NCBI GenBank assembly: GCA_001599755.1
Contig: BCHX01000004.1
Coordinates: 3,844,001 to 3,908,000, forward strand
From: Gliomastix tumulicola
Taxonomy: Eukaryota > Ascomycota > Sordariomycetes > Hypocreales > Bionectriaceae
Length of the DNA: 64,000 bases
Direction: 5' to 3'
The position numbers and the translations under genes are program-made. The notes under the pieces were generated by a model, which did no database searches, was not told the DNA's origin, and saw only the letters and a program-made list of their open reading frames with translations. Below are positions 31,291-41,748 of this stretch, one piece after another; the stretch's first letter is position 1; the number at the start of each line of letters is the position of its first letter.

Positions 31291-32634
31291 TGCACAATAA
31301 GCTCTCAACAGCCACCTTCAGCAACGCTCATTGTGATGCCGCATTTTCGAGAACCCCCCATAACGTATTTTCCCACCAGCACCTGATATAGAGGAGTATA
31401 TCGGTCGATCGGGATGTCGCAGCGCCGTGAGGGAGGGCATCAAATGATGCATCCTCTTTGCACCTCATTCAGTCCATAGTCCAGCACGAGAGCAGAACGT
31501 ACGAGCCACGAACATCGCGACGATGCACATCAAGACCGAGCCAGTTCACGACGCGAACGATACTGATTGATAGCTGGCAAATTCGCTGCGTCGACGTATA
31601 TAGCACTACTATATAAATCAATTGACGAGGATCCTTTGTGAGACCGATGCGCTTGCCCTGGATCGTTGTGGCCCTATCGGTGAAGATGATGTCGAGATTG
31701 CAGCGTGGCAACGGTTTTGCATGTCGAGAGTGGTTGTTCGTGGAGAGGTTGGTGAGGCTCTGGCAAAGTTGGCACGGATTTGTTGTTATTGAGGGGCCAC
31801 GTTGCGTTATTGTCGTGGGTACGTCCCTAAACTGCCTAGATGCATAACACAAACAATGCGACAGGTCGTCACATGGACCTCAGGAAGGTGCCACAAAGAG
31901 CGACTGGGTTCACAGAAGTTGCCTGATGAAGGAGCAAATGACAAACACAATGCGACGGACCGCTGCAACACCTTTGACCGGCATTTTCAGCGTCTGTCCA
32001 GGACAGGTTATGGACGCATCGCAACCTGCATATTCTCTCCCCTGAAGGCTTACATCAGGGACCCCGCCAAGGCTGTCCCACCAGATCTGACCAGTGACCC
32101 TTGCCAGCAAAAATCCGCAATATTATTTCACAAGCCAGCCAGCACGTGAAGATAAGGTTGGGGCGCCAGCAAGAAACACCACCGCTGTCTGGCCACTTCG
32201 ACCTGAGCCATCGAGCCGACCTCACTGCTGCCCTGCGCACCAGCCAGCACGTCCGTCGCTTCTTAACCCCCCTCTCGACCGCCGCCGTTTGCCTCCTCTC
32301 CTGTTGCTGCCGCCCGACAGGTTCGCGACATCAAACACTCGACTCAGCTACCGTTCAGATCTGAGAGCTGGCGCACGTCGACATTCCTCCCAGGGAATCA
32401 TATCCCACCCATCCCCGGCTTGCGCGAACACACACGGAGCCTTGCATCTGCACCGAAACAGCGCACATATCGAACCGACACCGACTGACGACTGTCGCGA
32501 GTCCACTCCAGCCAGCCCTAGCTTTCGTCCTGAAGGGTCCACGGTGGACGGCCCACAGACGACACAAACAGCTCTAGAAACAACGGCATCGTTGATGCGA
32601 AGGGCAGGCCGGCCAGCCCAGACACGCCGCTCCA

Positions 32635-33993
32635 ATGTGGTGGATATTCAGCGTCCTCTTTAGCTCTATCTTTCTCCTCAGCATCGTCCTATCCATCCCC
32701 GTCGCCTTCGATGTTGGTGGTCGCGACAGCGGGCTGGCTTACAGCCTGTCCCTCTTCTTCTACTACTTCTTCTACTCGACGATAAAGATCGCCACGCCCG
32801 AAGGCTCGCGCGTACGATGGACCGTGTCCAATCTGCTGCGCGTTTCGCAGTGGATTATCGTCCCTACGCTTCTCATCTGGTCCCTGGGCCAGTTCGCCGT
32901 CGACGCGGGGAGCACCAACTGGGTCGAGCGCACACTTGGCGGCATGCTTCAGTCCAAGAGCACTAGCTGGACCGAATGGGTTTTTGGAAAGGATGGTGTC
33001 TTGGAAACGGTTATGCTGGGAGGCTGGGACAACCTCCTCCAGTATTCGGGCCCGGTCTTCCAACTCCTTGAAGGGTTCTGCACCTTGCTGGTCATTCAGG
33101 CGGCTGGTCAGATCACAAGGTGGCTTGTCAACCGAGGGCGAAGTGACACATGGCTGGTACGTTCCATATCTTTTTGTCGTCCAGATGTGCTTAGTAGTGT
33201 GCTAACCCTGCCCTAGATCACTCTCCTCGCCTTTTCGGGTAGCATCATCGCCAGTGCTGTCTACTTCCTCTGGAGGGTGGCGCAGTTCCCGCAAATCAGC
33301 AACATCGATGCTACGCTGATCGGTGTTGCGATGACCACAGCTGGCTTCCTCTGCGCATATGGCATCGGAAGTGGGCGCGGCAACCCGATCGAATCGTCCC
33401 TCTTATTCGCTTACGTCGTTCTTTGCGTCTATCAAATCTTCACCGATTATCTTCCATCTGATGGTCACGGAGCAGGGGAGGACCTGGCGTCATCGCAGCC
33501 TGAGATTCCGCCTCTGCCTCCTATCATCATGGCATCCTACTCAACGCTCATTCACATTCTCAGCTCACTTCCAATTGCGATGAAATCATCTCTGCAGTTT
33601 CTTTATGCCGCCTTCCAGACCATCACGCCGTCCGTCATCATTTCACTGACATATCGCCTGTTGGTCTTCTACTGCGCAACAAGGATCATCCCGTCTGTGA
33701 AGAACCTCGGCGCCCAGGCCATGATGCACGAACCGGATTGGGATGACTCGGAGGCGGCGAACAGGATCCTGGGCTTCCTCAGCTGGTTCTCGCCATCAAT
33801 CCTGATTGCGGTCTACACGAGTCTTTTGCTGCAGCACTTCTCGACCAGTGATGGCGATGACGGCTGGACGCTTAGGGGCGGCGACGTCGGAGGGAGCATG
33901 TGGCGGTGGATCAATGTTGGGCTCACTATGTTCCTCTACGGCATCGAGCTCTATCTCAGCCGTGATGCCCACGACCACTGGAAGGTCGATTAA
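32635..33993 (+). CDS. ICE2: ICE2-family ER membrane protein
   Basis: Two exons, 32635-33156 and 33217-33993 (432 aa). The start MWWIFSVLFSSIFLLSIVLS followed by IPVAFDVGGRDSGLAYSLSLFFYYF is characteristic of the ICE2 family. About ten hydrophobic spans are visible through the protein, with a loop at roughly residues 235-255 (DYLPSDGHGAGEDL). In yeast, Ice2 acts in cortical ER inheritance and in ER-lipid droplet coordination by restraining the Pah1-activating phosphatase. The length matches family members. An overlapping out-of-frame ORF upstream (32094-32663) is not part of the gene. Confidence 0.93.
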
Positions 33994-34683
33994 GGATGAG
34001 ATCTTTCCACAATAGGCCCCTACCCGGCCTCCGATACCCAGGGCTGCGAACCAGCCATAACAAGGATTTAAGCATTCGGCCTTCTGGCACCTTTCCCCTC
34101 GATAGGCCACGAGATGGGAATATGGAACGGAGCCCAAAGGTACGAACGACGGTCATTACATTCTTCTTAGTCAAGACAGTTGAGCATTCGGCGTTGAGGG
34201 GTTCAGGTATATGTTGATTGGGCGCGGTCACGACCGTGCGGGAACTTTGGGACAGCTCTGAGATATGGGATTTGGTCTTCATCCGTCGCCGGTTCATTTG
34301 TCCTGCAGATTGACAGAGGAGAGGGCACTCGGTCAGACTCGGGGGCAGAGCTCAAGCAGAGGTCGCGGAGCAATCCGTGGTGGACACGGGCGATGTCCAC
34401 GTACATAGCCTACTTTACATAATTCAAGTATATACTAATAGTCGCAAAGTTTTGGATGATTGTGTATTCCCCCTGGAAGTGAAGTCGATCCCGAGGCGAA
34501 ACTGGCGATGGCAAACTGGACCCCGCTTAAGTGATACTCCCCCACCATTCCATCAGACCGAGCTTCTAGTGAGCGTTATCTGGACTTCCTTTACTCATTC
34601 CTACATCTCATGTTTACTTTTGCCGTCATTTGGTCGAGTAGCGGAATCGGGGGCTTGGCTAAAAGCTCTCTCACTTCGACAGT
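33994..34683. other. Intergenic region between ICE2 and the alpha/beta hydrolase
   Basis: 690 bases with no supported gene. This region contains the ICE2 3' UTR and the promoter of the gene at 34684. No repeat is seen. Confidence 0.5.
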
Positions 34684-35764
34684 ATGGCTCCATCTACCAA
34701 CGCTCCGTACGTGACGAGGGGCCTTCCGCCTCCACCCGAAGTCTCCAAGAAGACCATTCCCATGGCTGGTCTCCTCGTCGACGTCTACGGCCTAGACGAG
34801 CTTCCATCCCCCTCAGCGCCAATCACATGTCTATGGCTGCTTCACCCGAGACTCAGGACCCGCGCCCGCATGTCGGATATCGCCTCGCGGACGGTCCATG
34901 CCTACAATGAGCACGTCAAGCAGCATCCGCTGCCCGCTCCTGGAAGGGGACTCCTGGCGCTGGCCTTTGACATGCCGAACCATGGGACGAGATTGGTCAG
35001 TGACGAGGCCAATCACGCCTGGGACAAGGGGAACGAGAATCATGCCATCGACATGCTGGGCATGGTCAAGGGCGGGAGGGCGGACATGAGCGGGTTGATC
35101 GATGTCGTAGGCGGGTATCTGCGACGGGAGGTTGACGGGCATCTGGTTCTAGGATGGAGTCTGGGAGGGCACTCTGCATGGGAGGCATGGGCTGGAGAGG
35201 AGAGAATCGACGCAGCGGTGGCGGTTGTCGGATGCCCCGACTTCATGGGTGAGTCAAATATACTTGACCTCCTTTCCGCTCTACATGTGCTGATCCTGAC
35301 ACTTGTTTCCAGGCCTCATGGGCGATCGAGCTGTCAAGGCCGGCCTAGACTGCGGCAAAGACTTCCTAGGCAGCAAATACTTCCCCTCCCCGCTCGTCCG
35401 CACAGCCTGCACCTGCGACCCCAAAGCCGCCCTCTTCTCCTCAGGACCCCTCCCCAAACTCCCGCTCTCCGATGACGAGCGCGCCCGCCTCGCCGACCTG
35501 CTCGACGCCCGCGGCCTGCGCGGGCCCAGGGGCGGCGGAAAGCCGCTGCTGCTGCTGAGCGGGCAGACGGACCAGCTCGTGCCGCACCGGAACACGCGGC
35601 CGTTCGTCGAGGTGCTGGCGGCCGTGGGCGGGGTATCCGTGGATGATCGCGTGTACGAGGGGGTGGGACATGCGTTTAGCGGTGATATGGTCCGGGACGC
35701 GGTGGCGTTTCTGGTGAAGGCTGCTGTGGAGGGGCCGAGGGGGGAGGCACAGGCTAAGATATAG
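34684..35764 (+). CDS. Alpha/beta hydrolase family protein
   Basis: Two exons, 34684-35248 and 35313-35764 (338 aa). The fold is shown by LLALAFDMPNHGTRL (strand and loop), the nucleophile motif GWSLGGHSAWEAW with the central serine, the acid candidate in LLSGQTDQLVPH and the histidine in YEGVGHAFSGDM near the C-terminus. The spacing is typical of a serine esterase or peptidase-like hydrolase in which the lid is inserted after the nucleophile. There is no signal peptide. The C-terminus ends AKI, which is at best a weak peroxisomal signal. It converges on the DUF218 gene with a 93-base spacer. The substrate is unknown. Confidence 0.88.
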
Positions 35765-35857
35765 ATTTCTATTGGGCCCTTTTCTAGAGATATGGTCCTG
35801 CTGAAGGCATGAAAACGAGTCGATAGATAAATAGACAGGACGACTTCATGAACCCAG

Positions 35858-36743
35858 TCAAATCCAAGGACGAGCAGCGGCATCCTCGAAAGTCTCGTCG
35901 GCTCCCAAGCCCTTTGTGACCAGCCCGGAACGAGTCCTAGCTCCGTCTTGTCCCTCACAGAAGATGCCCTGCCAGACACTCCAGGGATTCCTCCTATGTC
36001 TCTTGCCCCTGAGACTCTCCCCCCTACCATGAGGATCTGCCGCCCACTCCCCAATAGCTTGAGCCACGCCCTTCATGGCATCAACATTGTCCCCCGCTCC
36101 GGGCTTCATCCCAGGCGGGTCGATACCCTTGAAAGACACCCGCTCCAGTGGCCAGCCTATCGCGACGCAGTGACCGTCGATGAGACGTGGCTTTTTGAAG
36201 TCGTGGCTCACAATGGTCAGGTGCCCCGGCCAGATGCCGAAGCGGGTGAAGAACAATGTCAAGCTAAACAAAACATTCTGATAGGAATCTAGTGCGCGAT
36301 CCTCGATCAGAACATGCTCCTGCTGTTCCTGGACGTCTAGGCCGAAGAAATCGTTGGCGGTGGCGATGTTGGCGTAGCTCTGCGCCTCGGATAGCTGGGT
36401 CTCCTTCCTCGTTGGGCCTCTGCGAGTCACTGTGAGAATGAAGCATCGTCAAAGGGAAACACCGTTCATTTACTTACCCAGAGAAAGCGAGGACCGAGTT
36501 GACAGGGTCTCTGACTAGGAACTCGACGCCCGCTCGCACATGCTCAATGAAAGTCGGCGTCTCTCCCCGCTGGAAATCGGCAATCAGCCATGTGGACTCA
36601 TCATAGCCCCGCGACTCGCCGCCCAACCAAATACCGTGGCAGCAGACTACAATAAGATGTGATGGAGGCATGGGTGTTGATGATGGAGAGGATGCTGGTG
36701 GCGGAGCAGTGGAAGAGGTTGTGGGACGTTGCAGGATGATCAT
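35858..36743 (-). CDS. DUF218-domain protein (YdcF-like fold)
   Basis: Two minus-strand exons, 36743-36478 and 36419-35858 (275 aa). Using the acceptor that leaves GACTCGCAG gives the expected sequence LAFSGGGPTRKETQLSEAQSY across the junction; the nearer CACAG acceptor would break the frame. The DUF218 domain has LIVVCCHGIWLGG at about residues 30-42, then the SGG-x-T element, FFGLDVQEQQEHVLIEDRALDSYQN with the acidic and Ser/Asn residues of the family, and a C-terminal strand segment (HLTIVSHDFKKPRLIDGHC). Fungal members are conserved but uncharacterised, and bacterial relatives include ElyC and SanA. It appears soluble and cytosolic. Confidence 0.9.
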
Positions 36744-37100
36744 GTGATGGGGCTGCCATGGTTGAGAAAAATGTTGCTATACAAAAATATGAAACTCTTC
36801 GACTGAGGTATGTATAAGGTGACTACTTATAGGATTATTGTACATTCTAATGTCGTCAAGATCGTGATATACAAATAGATGATACATCTGTGGCGGACCG
36901 CGTGGGCGATCCAGATTTGTTCTTACAATGGGCCAGGTAGCACTCTAGGTTGAAAGATGTTGGACAGTTCTGATGGTGTGCAGCCGGTCGCTGGATACGA
37001 GGCCTTGCCAAGCCTGTTGCGTATGGGAGCCTTGTCTAGAGGCTTTTGATAGATGGCCTGGGAGAGATGTGATGCGAGGGCCACGATTAATGGCGCGAGA
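36744..37100. other. Spacer between DUF218 start and FOL3 stop
   Basis: This region contains the DUF218 promoter and the FOL3 3' UTR. It is AT-richer than its surroundings and I see no gene. The ORF at 36923-37213 overlaps the end of FOL3 in another frame and is rejected. Confidence 0.5.
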
Positions 37101-39326
37101 TTAGAGCTTCGTGTTGGAATCAATCTTCCTCCCCCAGAAGTCGATCTCTTCTTCCTCTTCCACCTCTTCGCGTCTCGGATCTGTTTCCTTCTGTCGATCG
37201 GCAGATTCTGCATCTGAGCGCTTGGCCTGCTGCTCCGCTGTTGCTTTCTTCTTCTTCGGCGGGTCGAGCTCTGTCGGTACGAAGAATGGGCTCTTTCCGA
37301 CCCGTGGTAGACCAGGTGACGTCTGCGCAGGGGAGCTACGGCGAGCCCGAAACCGGTTGCGGATAAGATGGTATTCCGTTTCAGACTGCTTGGCCAGCTC
37401 GTGATGCTTGTCGGCCTGTTGTTGTAGGAACGGCGCGTTTTCTTGGAGGCGAGAAAGGACCTGGACCTCGTCGTCTGTCAAGGAGTCCTTGCGCTTCAAC
37501 AGATCCTTCGTGTCTGCCTTGCTACTCGTAAGAGCCGATCTGTAGCCCCTGGACTGCGCATTGTGATAGTAGATAGTGTGATGCAGCTTGTTGAGCTCTT
37601 CTCGCTCCTTGTCGGTGATTTCAGGATCAGCCACAATGTTGTGTCGGCCAATATGGCTTTCAGAATCAGAATCTCTCTCCTCCTTGGCATCTAGCTCGAC
37701 AGCCGGCTCAGATACCTCTTGCGAATCCTCGATGACTTTGCTTTGAGGGTCCGCTTGACCCGTTATATCGCTTTCGTTGTCGGGCTCCTGAACGCTACTG
37801 ACTGACTCCTCCCCTGAGGCCGGCTCTGAGTTTTCGGATGCGGTATCCTCCTTTGACGGCTGCCAGTAGGACCGTTCTATCTCAAGTTGCTCGAATTCCT
37901 GCTGGGTCAATCGCTGATGCCGCTCGAGCTGATTCAGCCGCCACAATTCCGACGAGCCGGACAGCCTGGTCCTCCTCTGTCTGAAGCGATGAATGCCTTT
38001 CAGATTGAAAAAGTCACGGATCAAGTACAGACTGCCCGTGACGATGATGGGGCCACTAGTTGATTTTGACACCGCCCACTGAAACGCATCGTGAATCCGA
38101 GGCTGCCCGTCATAGACTTGGTCCTCCGTGGCCACCTTGGTCCGCACAATGTCGCGGCCGATGGTGGCGGGGGTGGCCTGGGGCTCATTCTCTCCTTGGT
38201 CGTACTCGACGAAGGCCACGTTATCGTGAGGGCGAATCAAAGTCTCAATCATCTCATCAAATGGCTTCGTTTTGCTTGATGACAGCCCCATGACCCAGGT
38301 GACTGGCTCACCAGAGGAGCGCATGGTGGAATCCACGTGCTTCGCTAGCGATTGCACACCAAGCATGTTGTGAGCGGCATCGACGAGGACCGGAGCGCGA
38401 TAGTTGTCATTGGTCAATTTTGACACATCTACCCACTCCATCCGTCCTGGCAGATACGGTTCCGTCTCCATCAGCCGGTTGAGATCGATTTTCTTGTACG
38501 GGAAGATGTGCCGGAAAGCCAGAGCAGCACATAGAAGGTTCTGTTTCTGGTAATCTTCGAGCTGCCACCGGTCGTTGTCGAGGGTAGAGAGTAGCGGCTC
38601 GCCTCTCCACGTCGGGATGAGGGGCGCTCCGATGCCTTTGGCATGTTCTCTTAGTACATTCAGGACCAGATCTGTGTTGGTGTGGTCGACGATGCAAGGG
38701 ATGCCCGGCCGCATGATCCCAGCTTTGACTTTGGCTATGTCCTGAAGTTGATCCCCCAAATACTCCTGATGGTCCAGGTCGATTTTGGAAATGACGGTAA
38801 CAGCCTTCCGGGTCATGACATTCGTCGCGTCTGTTGCGCCCCCCATGCCGACCTCGACAATGCCGTACTTGACATTCGTCTCGTTGAACACCTGAAACGC
38901 CGTGGCTGTCTCGAGCTCGAAAGGAGACAGATCACCAGGCGGCTCGCTCGTGGCGAACCGCCACCCACGCATAATCTTCTCATAGTGGCGCTTCACGTGA
39001 CCCTTCTCGCGATGGTACAGATCAAAGTTGACTGTCCGCCCGTTGATAGTAACGCCCTGCCGCGGATGAGGGAACGCGGGTGAGACGTATCGACCGTAGC
39101 TCACGCCCGCGAGGGTGAAAAGACCGGAGAGAAAGGCACAGATGGAACCCTTCCCGTTGGTGCCACCAACATGAACACCATTCCACTTCTGAATATCTGG
39201 GATTGCCCGCGAGATCCTCTCAAGACCGAGCCGGATATCACGAGATGCCGTTCCAGCTTGGTTCTTGGAGCGCAGGACGGCCTGGACGCGGCTCAGGGCC
39301 CGAGTAATGTCTCTGGCGTCAGGCAT
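37101..39326 (-). CDS. FOL3: Dihydrofolate synthetase/folylpolyglutamate synthase-like protein with long C-terminal extension
   Basis: A single uninterrupted ORF of 741 aa. Residues 1 to about 440 form a Mur-ligase-type enzyme: the P-loop GTNGKGS at 55-61, VEVGMGGATDATN, SKIDLDHQEYLGD with the Mg-binding residues, LPGRMEW and VDAAHN, ending in ITVTGSLYLIRDFF-like sequence (IIVTGSLYLIRDFF). It joins dihydropteroate and glutamate in folate synthesis. From about residue 441 onward there are 300 extra residues: a basic stretch, a Ser/Glu-rich disordered part, a helical coiled-coil part (QENAPFLQQQADKHHELAKQ) and an acidic end before FWGRKIDSNTKL. Yeast Fol3 is about 430 aa, so the tail is an addition with no frameshift between the two parts. 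Two short ORFs overlap the start codon (see findings). Confidence 0.93.
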   Translation of the reverse strand: MPDARDITRALSRVQAVLRSKNQAGTASRDIRLGLERISRAIPDIQKWNGVHVGGTNGKGSICAFLSGLFTLAGVSYGRYVSPAFPHPRQGVTINGRTVNFDLYHREKGHVKRHYEKIMRGWRFATSEPPGDLSPFELETATAFQVFNETNVKYGIVEVGMGGATDATNVMTRKAVTVISKIDLDHQEYLGDQLQDIAKVKAGIMRPGIPCIVDHTNTDLVLNVLREHAKGIGAPLIPTWRGEPLLSTLDNDRWQLEDYQKQNLLCAALAFRHIFPYKKIDLNRLMETEPYLPGRMEWVDVSKLTNDNYRAPVLVDAAHNMLGVQSLAKHVDSTMRSSGEPVTWVMGLSSSKTKPFDEMIETLIRPHDNVAFVEYDQGENEPQATPATIGRDIVRTKVATEDQVYDGQPRIHDAFQWAVSKSTSGPIIVTGSLYLIRDFFNLKGIHRFRQRRTRLSGSSELWRLNQLERHQRLTQQEFEQLEIERSYWQPSKEDTASENSEPASGEESVSSVQEPDNESDITGQADPQSKVIEDSQEVSEPAVELDAKEERDSDSESHIGRHNIVADPEITDKEREELNKLHHTIYYHNAQSRGYRSALTSSKADTKDLLKRKDSLTDDEVQVLSRLQENAPFLQQQADKHHELAKQSETEYHLIRNRFRARRSSPAQTSPGLPRVGKSPFFVPTELDPPKKKKATAEQQAKRSDAESADRQKETDPRREEVEEEEEIDFWGRKIDSNTKL

Positions 39327-40198
39327 AGCATTGGCGAGGCATGCCAGATCCGCTGGCCCAGAATCAGCCTCGATGGGATGGAGTCGTAGGTGAGATTAGC
39401 AGGAAGTCGTAGCCATCCATTGAAGGCACCTGGTGTGGCGGCGTCGGCGTCTGTGGTGATACTCGATATTCAGTGAAGAGAAGTTTCAATGCAATCACCA
39501 GATTCTTTGATATGGACCCACATGATCACCAGCCACAGTTCGTATACTCCACCAGCCACACCCAAGGTTGCCTAGACCCACCGATTGGGGGCGGCTCCAC
39601 CGTGTTGGTGGCTGTTCAGGTTTCTGGTGCGTCTTCCATACTAAAAACGCACCGCCACTAACAATTCTAGCTTGGCGGCGTCAAAAGGGGCAGGGAAAGA
39701 CCCTCCGGCAAGACCGTAAGCGGCTTCTGGAATCTGGGCCAACCGCCCGCCCCCAGCTTGCCTTGTTTTTGATCATCTACTCTCGTATCTCCATCATCCC
39801 ATCCCGTCCGTAATCCATCGTCCCTCCCACGCCTCCAAGGGTCGCAATTGCTTCATCCCCTTCCCCATCGCAATCGACTGATTCATTTGCCCCATCCCTT
39901 CCGTCTTCAGATTGCGCATCGCTGCATCTGTTGCTTTGATTTTTTCGATTGCCCTTGTCCTTTTCGTCGTCGCGCGACGCCTCGTCCCAAAGACGCCAAA
40001 ACTCCGCGCGCCACCTGAGTTGACCACGAGAGCACCCGCCGCCGCCTTTTAGCCTTGTAAACTGCACGTCCACCATCCACGGCCATCCATTCACGCGTTG
40101 ATTCTCCCCCGACCATCTCCAAACGACACCACGACCCTCAGGCATCGACTTTCATATACCCCGATATACTTTAATTCCTGCCTACCGCCTCTTTCACT
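39327..40198. promoter_or_regulatory. Divergent promoter region of FOL3 and the disordered protein
   Basis: A gene-free region of 872 bases. It carries short upstream ORFs at the FOL3 start (39319-39342) and a pyrimidine-rich half toward 40198. ORFs inside are under 125 codons with no family likeness. Confidence 0.5.
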
Positions 40199-41748
40199 AT
40201 GGGCCTACCGTATGTTCCCACTCAATTTCTATTTGCCATCGTCACGATGCACTTCGCGACACTGCACTCCACATATCCGCCAAGTCACATGCGACACAGT
40301 GTGATGGCAGCGCCCTGCATTCTATCCTGTGCACTGGTCAGATAGGACTGGACAACGCTGCTTGTTACTTGAATGATGATCTGACCTTCTGAATAGTCTC
40401 TTCGTCCCTCCCGTCGAGTCTGACATCGGTCGCAAGCCTAGCAAGTCGCCATCGAGGTCACCTCCACGCACCAACATCCGTCGAATCAATGATCGTGAAC
40501 GTGATCGTGAGCGTCCGAGTTCTGCTAGGACTGCAAGGCTCATTGAGCAGATACAGTCGCGACGTCCTCTGCCCCGTCCGGTGGTGAATGCGCTGAATTC
40601 CGAAAATGTCTCTACGGAGATAATTGCGACGTCTGAGTACATGGTCAGACAGCCCTCGTCCGATGATGATCCCGATCGTCCTCGCCCGCAGCGGCTGATC
40701 AGGATGGCTCAGCGTTTCGGCAGTGACTGGAGGGAGCGCGACTGGGGGAACCCTCAGCAAGATGTCGACGGCGACCTGTGGCTTGTGGAGCACAGACTCT
40801 GGGGTGGTAGAGCACGTTTGGTAAGATATCAACCCGCGATGCGCCTGCACAGTCCGATAGTTAGTTGCTGACTTCACCTTCTAGACGCGGGTGGGACCGG
40901 AGCTCAGCCGATTCACGTCCCGGAACCCTACGAATTCGCAAAACCCAGCGGTAGCTCGAGCGCAGCGCAGAATAGCCACCTCAAGTCGGGTATCGCCCCT
41001 CAGCCTTCCCTGGAGCACCAACGTAGTTCCGTGGAGCCCAGAGCCTTCCCGACGGGAGACGAATGATGCTAATGGGCTTGGTGACCGCATGCGAAGCGTT
41101 AGTCCTGAGGGATGGGATACTCTTCTCTCTACCCTCACACCCGATCCTCAGCCACCCAGCGCGAACTCGTCGTTTGTATCCACAGCTGGAACGCAGAATG
41201 CGAATGCATCGTCGTCCAGCACTTCGTTTTCCGAGCCACCGCAGCCTGGTGACCGTACCCTCAGACAACAGGCACTTCTCGAGCCGCCGTGTGAGCCCGG
41301 CCAAGAAAACTCGGCTGGGGAGGACGAAGACAACAGCAGCACACGTGCCACAAACCGCGGTCCGACTAGAGCCATGAATCCGGTTCGGTTCAACGTCCCG
41401 GACTACAATACAGAGGGGACTTCAGACGCCAATGCAACTCAATCAACTGGCGATGCTCAGCACCCTCCTATCCGCGTTCTGCCTGTGTCGCGGCAGATTT
41501 CTGTCAGTCGGCAAGAGAGAGACAGCTTGGTAGCCCATCTCTCAGCCGGGGGATGGAACCTTCCAACTGGGCGCAGACCGCGGAATCGAGACCCGCCTGG
41601 GATGTATGCCAGCACCAGATCGGCAGTGGATGAAGAGATGACGGGGTGGCAGAGGATCGTGCGGGGCCTAGCAGTCCGAGACGACATACCAGATGAGTGG
41701 TGGGCTGAAGCTGGTCTTAGCCGTACGCTGACGAGAGATCGGCCATGA
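40199..41748 (+). CDS. Conserved-looking, mostly disordered protein of unknown function
   Basis: Three exons: a tiny coding first exon of 11 bases (40199-40209, MGLP), then 40397-40820 and 40885-41748 (432 aa). The first intron is 187 bp. The N-terminus is Arg/Ser/Pro-rich (SKSPSRSPPRTNIRRINDRERDRERP), and the middle is low-complexity and rich in Ser, Asn and Pro. Two segments look folded or conserved: RLIRMAQRFGSDWRERDWGNP (about 110-130) and the C-terminal EEMTGWQRIVRGLAVRDDIPDEWWAEAGLSRTL, which reads like a short docking helix. There are no catalytic motifs, membrane segments or signal peptide. Function unknown. The 11-base first exon is the least certain part of the model. Confidence 0.75.

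Larger units (their letters stand above)
29114..32634. other. 3.5-kb gene-free block with transposon relic
   Basis: No supported protein gene. It holds a 282-bp inverted-repeat element at 29659-29940, an AT-rich patch inside it, a 17-base palindrome around 30261-30277 (AGTCCGTC/GACGGACT), two tandem copies of CGTCTCTGAAGTG at 30750-30775, a tRNA-like sequence at 30811-30896 and a GCAC microsatellite at 31272-31290. The right 500 bases contain the ICE2 promoter. ORFs such as 31469-31852 and 32094-32663 lack any family signal. Confidence 0.55.

Noticed and set aside
31469..31852. 127-codon minus-strand ORF in the 3.5-kb gap
   Set aside because: No domain, signal or conserved-looking segment, and the surrounding DNA shows no gene structure.
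32094..32663. 189-codon ORF overlapping the ICE2 start
   Set aside because: Out of frame with ICE2 and rich in Pro, Ser, Thr and Arg. It looks like 5' UTR and promoter DNA read by chance.
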